This document shows positions 14,799 through 20,723 of a stretch of DNA of 20,723 bases, one piece after another. A program made the position numbers and the translations under genes. The notes under the pieces are model-generated. The model ran no database searches and had not been told where the DNA came from. It was given only the letters and a program-made list of their open reading frames with translations. Source of the stretch: Xanthobacteraceae bacterium (GTDB lineage: Bacteria > Pseudomonadota > Alphaproteobacteria > Rhizobiales > Xanthobacteraceae); NCBI GenBank assembly GCA_030037185.1, contig JASHRR010000115.1:1-20723 (forward strand), read 5' to 3'. Each line of letters starts with the position of its first letter. Position 1 is the first letter of the stretch.

Positions 14799-16688
14799 AT
14801 GACCGTTGCCCCCGATGCACCACCCGGCCGTCCCGCAATCTCCAGCAACCTGATCGCCGCCGGCGTGCCGGCGCTCGGCGTTGTATTCGGCGACATCGGG
14901 ACGAGCCCGCTTTACACGCTCAAGACCGTGCTTCAGCTCACCGGAGAGAACCCTGATCCTCAAGCCACTTTGGGGGCGCTGTCACTCATCATCTGGACGC
15001 TGATCGTGGTGACAACGATCAAATATGTTTTGGTCGCTATGCGCGTCGACAACGATGGGGAGGGCGGCATTCTGGCCCTGATGGCGCTCCTCGGCGTCAA
15101 GCGCGAGCGGCGACCCATCATCGTGGCCGTGGGCTTGTTCGGCGCCGCTCTGATTTACGGCGACGGTGCGATTACACCTGCAATCTCGGTTCTCTCAGCA
15201 CTCGAAGGATTGACGATTGCAACGCCTGCCGTTCAACCCTACGTCGTTCCGACGGCGGTCGCCGTTTTATTTGCGCTGTTCGCGTTCCAACCCCAGGGTA
15301 CCTCACGCATCGGCCGGACCTTCGGGCCGATTATGACGGTCTGGTTCCTGTGCATCGCAGTTCTGGGTGTCTGGGGGATTACGCGGCACCCCGCGGTGCT
15401 GCTGGCAATCGATCCGCGGTATGCGCTGACCTATCTGTTTTTCAGCGGTGCTCGCGGTTTTCTGGTCCTCGGCGGCGTGTTTCTTTGTGTCACCGGAGCC
15501 GAAGCTCTTTATGCCGACATGGGCCATTTCGGGGCGCGGCCGATTCGGTTTGCCTGGTCGGCTTTGGTATTTCCGAGCCTCGTCCTAAACTATGCGGGTC
15601 AAGCCGCACTCGTTCTTCAAGGCGAGCCCAGTTCGGGCAACATCTTCTTCAGGCTTTGCCCCTCGGTGCTGCTTATTCCCCTCGTTGTGCTCGCCACTGT
15701 TGCCACCATCATTGCGAGCCAGTCAATTATCACGGGCGCATTTTCGATGACGCGGCAAGCTATTCAACTTGGCTGGCTGCCGAGATTGCAGATCACGCAG
15801 ACTTCGGCTGAAGGGTATGGGCAGATATATGTCGGCGTCGTCAATTGGCTTTTGATGATCGTAACCGTCGGTCTCACCATCGGGTTCGGCAAGTCTGATA
15901 ATCTTGCAGCAGCCTACGGCATAGCGGTCTCGGCGACCATGCTGATGACTTCGGTTCTGCTGTTCATTGCCATGCGCGAGATCTGGCGGTGGAGCGCTCC
16001 CGCGGCGGCGGGGCTCGCGGGGATCTTTCTCATTGTGGATGCGTCTTTTTTCTCGGCCAATCTCGCGAAGGTCGCCGAGGGTGGATACGTGCCGCTGCTG
16101 CTCGCGGGCTGCGTTTATTTCATCATGGTGGTTTGGCACGTGGGAGCAGTGGCAGTATCAGAACGCCTGCGCGAGACCATTGTGCCGATCGAGAATTTCA
16201 TGGCTAAGATCCATGAGAAGCAGATCCCGCGCGTCCCGGGGACGGCCGTTTTCTTGACACGGACGCAGCGCGACACCCCGCCGGTGCTTGTGTGGCACCT
16301 CAAACACAACCGCGCGCTGCACGAACGGTTGTTCATATTGACCGTCGAGACAGAGTCTGTACCCAGGCTCAGAGGCACCGCCCGGCTGACCTTCAACGAG
16401 ATCGCGCCCAAGCTCTGGCGCGCCCGCGCTCGCTACGGCTTCATGGAGCGCCCGGACATCCCAGCCCTGTTGCGAGAGGCAACAGCTCGTGGGTGCGAGC
16501 TCGGGCTCGATGACGTGACGTACTACGTGGGGCATGAGACGATCGTTCATCGCGAGGATCGCCGCGGGCTGCCACATTGGTTGGAAAGGTTTTTCGCGTT
16601 CATGCAGCGCAACTCCGTTCACGTGAGCGATTTCTTCCGCCTGCCTCCAGACGCGGTGGTGGAGATCGGCCGGCAGATTTCAATCTGA
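14799..16688 (+). CDS. kup: Kup-type low-affinity potassium transporter
   Basis: Kup imports K+ with protons across the inner membrane. ATG 14799 follows TGGAG at normal spacing. At 629 residues it has the usual length: about 12 membrane segments up to residue 430, then a cytoplasmic C-terminal domain. Diagnostic blocks are ALGVVFGDIGTSPLYTLKT (TM1), GEGGILALMALL, YGDGAITPAISVLSALEGL (TM3), GAEALYADMGHFG and ASQSIITGAFSMTRQAIQLG. The C-terminal part has FLTRTQRDTPPVLVWHLKHN and YYVGHETI, also typical. It lies 221 bp after the MOSC-reductase gene on the same strand; that gap has a short hairpin (CCGGC/GCCGG, 14608-14620) without a T-tract, so read-through cannot be excluded. Alphaproteobacteria often carry several kup copies, so a number is not given. 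Confidence 0.96.
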   Translation: MTVAPDAPPGRPAISSNLIAAGVPALGVVFGDIGTSPLYTLKTVLQLTGENPDPQATLGALSLIIWTLIVVTTIKYVLVAMRVDNDGEGGILALMALLGVKRERRPIIVAVGLFGAALIYGDGAITPAISVLSALEGLTIATPAVQPYVVPTAVAVLFALFAFQPQGTSRIGRTFGPIMTVWFLCIAVLGVWGITRHPAVLLAIDPRYALTYLFFSGARGFLVLGGVFLCVTGAEALYADMGHFGARPIRFAWSALVFPSLVLNYAGQAALVLQGEPSSGNIFFRLCPSVLLIPLVVLATVATIIASQSIITGAFSMTRQAIQLGWLPRLQITQTSAEGYGQIYVGVVNWLLMIVTVGLTIGFGKSDNLAAAYGIAVSATMLMTSVLLFIAMREIWRWSAPAAAGLAGIFLIVDASFFSANLAKVAEGGYVPLLLAGCVYFIMVVWHVGAVAVSERLRETIVPIENFMAKIHEKQIPRVPGTAVFLTRTQRDTPPVLVWHLKHNRALHERLFILTVETESVPRLRGTARLTFNEIAPKLWRARARYGFMERPDIPALLREATARGCELGLDDVTYYVGHETIVHREDRRGLPHWLERFFAFMQRNSVHVSDFFRLPPDAVVEIGRQISI

Positions 16689-16999
16689 GTGGAGCCTCGC
16701 CGGCTGGGCAAAGCCGCCAAACGGCTGAGCTTGCCCTACATCGCCTCATTTCACCCCGAGCCGCTCACGGATGCGGACGTGAACCTGTCGATGGTCCGGC
16801 TCATGCCATCGGCCGTCGCGCTCTGGGGTTGTCGGTTGACCGGATCCGGCGACGATGCCGCGGATGTTTCGCGCGCGGCGGCGCGTCCCTTGACACGAGC
16901 CACCAAACATGGACCATTTTGTTGGCCGCGAGCGTTGTGGTGCGTTGCGCTCGCGCGCGGTGGCTTGCTCGGCAAGACGGACCAACGGGAGAAACATCG
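16689..16999. other. Gap between kup and the ABM-like genes
   Basis: About 310 bp with no supported gene; the plus frame at 16689-17003 and the upstream extension of the next gene look non-coding. A perfect -35 hexamer TTGACA lies at 16890-16895, about 105 bp before the ATG, with only a weak -10 candidate (CATTTT, 16915-16920, 19-nt spacer). This could be the promoter of the ABM-like pair. Confidence 0.4.
16890..16920 (+). promoter_or_regulatory. Possible sigma-70 promoter for the ABM-like pair
   Basis: TTGACA at 16890-16895 is a full -35 match. The best -10 nearby, CATTTT at 16915-16920, is poor and the spacer is 19 nt. It is kept only because it lies in the right place before two co-directional genes. 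Confidence 0.25.
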
Positions 17000-17731
17000 A
17001 TGACCTGCATTGGTTGGCGCGCGGCACCGCGGCTATCTTTTTTTGCCTGCGCTTTGGGGCTTATGTTCCTCGCAGCCCCGCCCGGCGTGCGCGCGCAACA
17101 GCCGGCGCCACCACCGGCCGGGCCGATCTACAGCGTGACCTCGATCGACGTCGCGGCGGATGCCTACGGCCAGGCCATCGCCGACCTCAAGCAGTACCGC
17201 GACGCGGCGCGCAAACAGCCCGGCAATCAGGGCGCCGACGTGCTGCAGGAGATCGGCGCACCGTACCGATTCGTGGTCTATGAAAGCTGGGCTGATCAGG
17301 CAGCCTTTGATGCCAACGACAAGGGCGCTGCGTCGAAACAGCTCGCCGACCAGCTCAAGGCGATCTCGCCAGCGCCCTACGACCGCCGCGCCTATCGCGG
17401 CGTTGCCGTCGCAGCCGCCAAGGCTCCCAAGGGTCCCGGTGCGGTCTACCTCCAGGCGCATCTCGATGTGCTCGTGCCGGGCATCGGGCAGACCCAGGCG
17501 AGCGCGAAGCAGCTCGCTGACGCGGCGCGCAAGGGTGCAGGGAATCTGCGCTGGGATATGGTGCAGTCGACGCGCGGCGCCGGCAATCACCACACCATCT
17601 ACGCGGCGTGGGAAAGCCGCAAGGATTTCGACGATTTCCTGATGTCATCGGCAGAGCTCAAGTTCCGCGACGTGATCGCACCGCTGTTGGGCTCGCCCTA
17701 TGACGACCGCCTCTACACCGTGGTCGAGTGA
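17000..17731 (+). CDS. Exported two-domain ABM-like (dimeric alpha-beta barrel) protein, first of a pair
   Basis: ATG 17000 follows GGGAG, and the 243-residue product opens with a signal peptide (RLSFFACALGLMFLAAPPGVRA, cleavage near residue 32); the open frame extends back to 16577, but that part overlaps kup and lacks sense. The mature protein has two ferredoxin-like ABM units, about 43-130 (IYSVTSIDVA, LKQYRDAARKQPGNQGADVL, FVVYESWADQAAFDAN) and about 146-243 (VYLQAHLDVLVPG, HTIYAAWESRKDFDDFL). ABM domains occur in monooxygenases, heme-degrading IsdG-like proteins and stress proteins, usually cytoplasmic homodimers. Export and tandem fusion here suggest a one-chain pseudo-dimer in the periplasm. 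No cofactor motif is evident, so no reaction is assigned. It is paralogous to the next gene, 27 bp downstream. Confidence 0.85.
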   Translation: MTCIGWRAAPRLSFFACALGLMFLAAPPGVRAQQPAPPPAGPIYSVTSIDVAADAYGQAIADLKQYRDAARKQPGNQGADVLQEIGAPYRFVVYESWADQAAFDANDKGAASKQLADQLKAISPAPYDRRAYRGVAVAAAKAPKGPGAVYLQAHLDVLVPGIGQTQASAKQLADAARKGAGNLRWDMVQSTRGAGNHHTIYAAWESRKDFDDFLMSSAELKFRDVIAPLLGSPYDDRLYTVVE

Positions 17732-17758
17732 CCGCCAAACCCGTCGAAGGACATCTCC

Positions 17759-18451
17759 ATGCGTCACATTGCGTTTTTTCTGGCGGCCGGTGTCGTTGCC
17801 GCACTAGCCGGCATGCCCGCGTTCGCGCAGTCGCCGAGCGAGCCCGTTTATGCGATCACCTACCTCGGCATTTCGACGGACTGGACCCTCCAGGGCAGTG
17901 GCCTGCTCAAGCAGTACCGCGACCAGAGTCTCAAGGAGCCGGGCGTACTCGAGTTCGCCGTCATGCAGGAGGCCAACCGGCCCGATCAGTTCATGATCGT
18001 GGAAGGCTGGAAGGACGAGGCGGCGTTCAAGGCGCATGCGAAGGGCGCCAACGCATCGCTGTTCAATTTCACGCTCGAAGCGATCCGCACTTACCCGCCC
18101 AATCAATTCGTGGTGCACCCGTTCGCGACGGCAGCGGCAAAGCCGGCGCCCGCCGGCGCCGTGCATATGATCGAGCATGTCGACATCATCCCGCCGCGCC
18201 TTGCGGAAGTTCAACCGGCGTTGAAGGCGCTCGCGGAAGCAAGCCAAAAGGAGCCGCACGCGCTGCGCTTTGATATCTATCAGGTGTCCGCGCCGCGCAC
18301 GAACCACTTCGCCATCATCGGCGCGTGGACGGATGCCATGGCCTATGACGCCCACGAGGTGTCGCCGCAAGAGAAAGCGTTCCGGGCCGCGACCGTGGCC
18401 CCGGTGCGCGGCAATCTTTACGATCAGCGCCTGTACAAGGACGTCCAATAG
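17759..18451 (+). CDS. Exported two-domain ABM-like protein, second of a pair
   Basis: ATG 17759 follows AGGA. The 230-residue protein has a signal peptide (MRHIAFFLAAGVVAALAGMPAFA, cleavage near residue 23). Two ABM-like units follow: about 29-115 (VYAITYLGIS, LLKQYRDQSLKEPGVLEFAV, FMIVEGWKDEAAFKAH) and about 133-230 (VHMIEHVDIIPP, LRFDIYQVSAPRTNHFAI, IGAWTDAMAYDAH). It aligns end to end with the preceding gene: LKQYRD, the E-x-W-x-D-x-A-A-F segment and the final NLYDQRLYKDV against SPYDDRLYTVV. The two therefore look like a tandem duplication that has diverged widely. They are almost certainly co-transcribed. Function is unknown; the pair may form a complex or act on related small molecules in the periplasm. 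An inverted repeat after the stop may end the transcript. Confidence 0.85.
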   Translation: MRHIAFFLAAGVVAALAGMPAFAQSPSEPVYAITYLGISTDWTLQGSGLLKQYRDQSLKEPGVLEFAVMQEANRPDQFMIVEGWKDEAAFKAHAKGANASLFNFTLEAIRTYPPNQFVVHPFATAAAKPAPAGAVHMIEHVDIIPPRLAEVQPALKALAEASQKEPHALRFDIYQVSAPRTNHFAIIGAWTDAMAYDAHEVSPQEKAFRAATVAPVRGNLYDQRLYKDVQ

Positions 18452-18484
18452 GACGTGAGCATCGTCCGCCGGCATATCAAAGCC

Positions 18485-18522
18485 GATCTATGAACGGTTC
18501 TTTCGAGCACTGTTCATAGATC
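18485..18522. terminator. Perfect 11-bp inverted repeat between convergent genes, possible bidirectional terminator
   Basis: GATCTATGAAC (18485-18495) and GTTCATAGATC (18512-18522) are exact reverse complements with a 16-nt loop. It sits 33 bp after the ABM-like stop and 12 bp beyond the stop of the converging TctC gene. Position argues for a shared transcription end. The absence of a T-tract and the moderate G+C of the stem argue against a classical intrinsic terminator; an RNA 3'-end stem-loop or a protein site are alternatives. Confidence 0.5.
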
Positions 18523-18534
18523 AGCGCGGTTGGG

Positions 18535-19494
18535 TCACTCCACCTGCGCGCCCGAAGCCTTCACCACAGCGGCCCATTTCGGAATCTCGCTCTTTATGTA
18601 TGCGGCGAATTCCTCCGGCGTGCTGGAGCCGACCTCGACGCCGAGATCATGGAGCTGGCGCAGCGTATCGGCCTCCTTCAAGGCCTGCACCGTGGCGCGA
18701 TTGAGCGTGTCGATGACGACGCGCGGCGTACCGGCGGGCGCCACCAGCCCATGCCAGGTGGTGGCGTCGAAGCCCGGTAGCCCGAGCTCCGCGACGGTTG
18801 GCAGGTCCGGCATCAGTGAGAAGCGCTTGAGGGTTGTCACGGCGAGCGGCCGCAGGGTGCCGGACTTGAGAAACCCTATCACCGAAGCGGAGGTCGCAAA
18901 CATCAGCTGCACGTGCCCGGCGATCAGATCCTGGAGGGCCGGTGCGGCGCCCTTATACGACACCGACACGATATCGACCTTCGCTTCCGACTTGAACAGC
19001 TCCGCCGACAAGTGGGCGGCGGCGCCGAAACCGGAATTGGCGTAGTTCAGCCTGCCGGGATTGGCTTTAGCGTAGGCGATCAACTCCGCCATGCTGTTGA
19101 CGCCAAGCTTCGGGTTGACCACCAGGATGTTGGGCTGGGACCCGATCAGGCTGATCGGCGCAAAATCTTTGCCGCCGTCGAAGTTGAGCTTTTTGAACAG
19201 GCTTTGATTGGTGGCAAGGAGCCCATTGTTGCCCATCAGCAGCGTATAACCATCAGGCGCCGCGTGCGCGACGGTGTCAGCCGCGATATTGCCGGCGCCG
19301 CCCGGCCGATTGTCGATTACGAACGGCTGTCCGAGAATTTTTTCCAGTTGCCGGCCGACGATGCGGGCGAGCACGTCGCTCGGCCCGCCGGGCGTGAAAG
19401 CGACGATGAGGTTGACCGGGCGCGTCGGATAGTCGGCGGCGTAGGCCGTGCCGGCACAAAGCACGGCGACGGCAGCGGCGATAATTCTGATCAT
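18535..19494 (-). CDS. TctC-type (Bug family) periplasmic solute-binding protein
   Basis: ATG 19494 follows GGAG at 6 nt, and the 319-residue product begins with a clear signal peptide (MIRIIAAAVAVLCAGTAYAA). Family blocks are all present: YPTRPVNLIVAFTPGGPSDV, GQPFVIDNRPGGAGNIAADT, APDGYTLLMGNNG, NYANSGFGAAAHLSAELF, VSYKGAAPALQDLIAGHVQL and PGFDATTWHGLVAPAGTP. It should bind a carboxylate in the periplasm and hand it to a TctAB-type membrane pair, but no such genes are close. The gamma-glutamyltransferase gene lies upstream on the same strand across a 231-bp gap filled by palindromic repeats, so co-transcription is possible but not shown. The ligand cannot be deduced. It is only distantly similar to the other TctC protein of this window. 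Confidence 0.94.
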   Translation of the reverse strand: MIRIIAAAVAVLCAGTAYAADYPTRPVNLIVAFTPGGPSDVLARIVGRQLEKILGQPFVIDNRPGGAGNIAADTVAHAAPDGYTLLMGNNGLLATNQSLFKKLNFDGGKDFAPISLIGSQPNILVVNPKLGVNSMAELIAYAKANPGRLNYANSGFGAAAHLSAELFKSEAKVDIVSVSYKGAAPALQDLIAGHVQLMFATSASVIGFLKSGTLRPLAVTTLKRFSLMPDLPTVAELGLPGFDATTWHGLVAPAGTPRVVIDTLNRATVQALKEADTLRQLHDLGVEVGSSTPEEFAAYIKSEIPKWAAVVKASGAQVE

Positions 19495-19531
19495 GGGCTA
19501 CTCCGTCGCGAAAAGAGAATGGCGGATTGTA

Positions 19532-19695
19532 GGATGGGTTGGACGATAGCGGAACCCATCCCTCTGCCGTTCGGCGCGACCAAGATGGATTTCGTTACCG
19601 CTCAACCCGTCCCCGGCCTGGTAGCCCGCATTGAGCGGGGCGCAATGCGGCCAGCGGCAACGCCCATCCCGGATGTCGCTTCGCTCACTGCGGGC
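19532..19695. repeat. Composite palindromic intergenic repeat (REP-like)
   Basis: Two nested units. Unit 1: GGATGGGTT (19532-19540) and AACCCATCC (19553-19561) form a perfect 9-bp inverted repeat, and the whole 29-bp block (19532-19560) matches the reverse complement of 19584-19612 at 22 of 29 positions. Unit 2: GCCCGCATTGAGCG (19624-19637) against CGCTCACTGCGGGC (19682-19695), 13 of 14 paired. The GGATGGGTT...AACCCATC and GCCCGGATGAGCGAAGCG styles resemble dispersed intergenic repeats I recall from Bradyrhizobium and Rhodopseudomonas genomes. Confidence 0.65.
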
Positions 19696-19725
19696 AGCGT
19701 ACCTGCGCACCTGGAGAGGGAGCTC

Positions 19726-20723
19726 TCAGCGTCCCGCCGCATAGCCCTGCATACCGCGCGGATTGGCGGCAGCCCTGCGACGGCGGCCGTCGCGGGAGGC
19801 CGCGGTGAGGCGGCCTTCCGACCAAGCGGGGCCGACCTCCACCACATGGCCGCGCTTCTCCAGCTCCTTTCGGGACTCCGCCGGCACGCGGCTCTCCATC
19901 ACCAGCGTGCCGGGTCGGGCGGTGCGCGGCCAGAACGAGATCGGGAAGTGCTCGGAGTGCCAGGCCGGCGCATCGATCGCCTCCTGGAGGTTCAGCCGTG
20001 CGTGGACATGGCGCAAAAAGAATTGCGTCGTCCACTGGTCCTGCTGGTCGCCCCCGGGACTGCCCCACGCAAGGTAAGGCTCGCCATCGCGCAGTGCCAG
20101 CGTCGGCGACAGCGTCGTCCGCGGCCGCTTGCCGGGCTTGAGCGAAGCCGGATGATTCTCTTCCAGCCAGAACATCTGAGCCCTGGTGCCGAGGCCGAAT
20201 CCCAGTTGCGGAATCACCGGCGATGATTGCAGCCAGCCCCCCGAGGGCGTCGCGGAAACCATGTTGCCGGCGCGATCGACAATGTCGAAATGCACGGTAT
20301 CACCGCGCATCTCGCCCAGCCGGCCGACGGTCGGCTCGCCGGCCCCCAGGGCGGCGGCAGCAGCGCCCTCGCCTGCCCGCGTCGCAGGGGAGGCCGGCGG
20401 ATGCTTGAGCGTGATCACCGCGCCGAAGCCCTCGACCGATCCCGGCTGCAGCTCAAGCGAAGCCGTGTGGCCGATGAGCTTGCGGCGCTGCTCGTTGTAG
20501 GCATCCGAGAGCAGTGTCTCCATCGGCACCCGCTCGAATTTCGGATCACCGTAGAACTTCTCGCGGTCCGCAAAGGCGAGCTTCGATGCTTCCACCACGG
20601 TGTGGATGAATTCCGGACCCGTGACATCAAGGCCGTCGAGGTGAAAGCCCTTGAGCAGGGCGAGCTGCTGCAGCATCACCGGACCTTGCGCCCACGGTCC
20701 CGGCTTGCAAACCGTATAGCGGC
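19726..20723 (-). CDS. Gamma-glutamyltransferase family protein, N-terminal part outside window
   Basis: The frame is open to the right edge, so about 331 C-terminal residues are seen of a protein that usually has 520-580. These enzymes cleave or transfer the gamma-glutamyl group of glutathione-type compounds, usually in the periplasm, after self-cleavage into two subunits. The end of the large subunit is seen (PGPWAQGPVMLQQLALLKGF, EFIHTVVEASKLAFADREKF). After an Ala/Gly-rich linker comes GDTVHFDIVD, whose Thr (codon 20298-20296) is the expected autocleavage point and nucleophile. Small-subunit motifs follow: PSGGWLQSSPVIPQLGFGLG, PGKRPRTTLSPTLALRDG, GSPGGDQQDQW, and the terminal AAANPRGMQGYA. 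The PSGGW and GGDQQDQW forms point to a clade apart from classical E. coli Ggt, so the natural substrate may differ. The TctC gene follows on the same strand. Confidence 0.92.
   Translation of the reverse strand, partial: RYTVCKPGPWAQGPVMLQQLALLKGFHLDGLDVTGPEFIHTVVEASKLAFADREKFYGDPKFERVPMETLLSDAYNEQRRKLIGHTASLELQPGSVEGFGAVITLKHPPASPATRAGEGAAAAALGAGEPTVGRLGEMRGDTVHFDIVDRAGNMVSATPSGGWLQSSPVIPQLGFGLGTRAQMFWLEENHPASLKPGKRPRTTLSPTLALRDGEPYLAWGSPGGDQQDQWTTQFFLRHVHARLNLQEAIDAPAWHSEHFPISFWPRTARPGTLVMESRVPAESRKELEKRGHVVEVGPAWSEGRLTAASRDGRRRRAAANPRGMQGYAAGR

Noticed and set aside
16577..16999. Upstream extension of the first ABM-like gene
   Set aside because: It overlaps the end of kup, and a good ribosome site plus signal peptide begin at 17000.
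18913..20226. 437-residue open frame on the plus strand
   Set aside because: It lies antisense to two strongly recognised genes (TctC and gamma-glutamyltransferase) and spans their gap; a GC-rich shadow frame.

Overview
The window is GC-rich (roughly 60-65% by eye) and reads as chromosomal DNA of an alphaproteobacterium of the Hyphomicrobiales, most like Bradyrhizobium, Rhodopseudomonas or relatives. This rests on the style of the proteins, not on a search: orphan TctC-type binding proteins, an HWE-family histidine kinase, a Spy/LTXXQ protein with an aromatic-rich segment, and a palindromic intergenic repeat of a type I recall from Bradyrhizobium. No rRNA, tRNA, CRISPR array, phage gene or insertion sequence was recognised.

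Layout. 1-1167 (+): 3' part of a secreted Spy-like LTXXQ protein with an internal duplication, closed by a strong intrinsic terminator. 1225-2526 (-): MltB-type lytic transglycosylase with a peptidoglycan-binding domain. 2985-3956 (-): exported metallo-beta-lactamase-fold protein that appears to have lost its second metal site. 4129-4593 (-): type II dehydroquinase. 5319-6290 (+): orphan TctC binding protein behind a 28-bp perfect palindrome. 6352-8244 (-): membrane PAS-PAS HWE histidine kinase. 9422-10717 (+): Nramp/MntH metal transporter. 11795-12745 (+) and 12823-14577 (+): tandem-DUF427 protein followed by a MOSC-flavin reductase-ferredoxin fusion. 14799-16688 (+): Kup potassium transporter. 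17000-17731 and 17759-18451 (+): two adjacent exported two-domain ABM-like paralogues. 18535-19494 (-): second orphan TctC protein. 19726-20723 (-): gamma-glutamyltransferase running off the right edge.

How the genes may work together. There is no single long operon. The clearest units are DUF427 plus MOSC-reductase (77 bp apart, a plausible redox pair), the two ABM-like genes (27 bp apart), and possibly gamma-glutamyltransferase followed by TctC. Kup follows the MOSC gene on the same strand and may or may not be co-transcribed. Several gaps of 0.3-1.2 kb (2527-2984, 4594-5318, 8245-9421, 10718-11794, 16689-16999) hold no gene I can support, but do hold inverted repeats.

The best candidates for something new are the beta-lactamase-fold protein with correlated loss of metal-2 ligands, the MOSC-reductase-ferredoxin fusion next to a DUF427 pair, and the exported tandem ABM-like pair.
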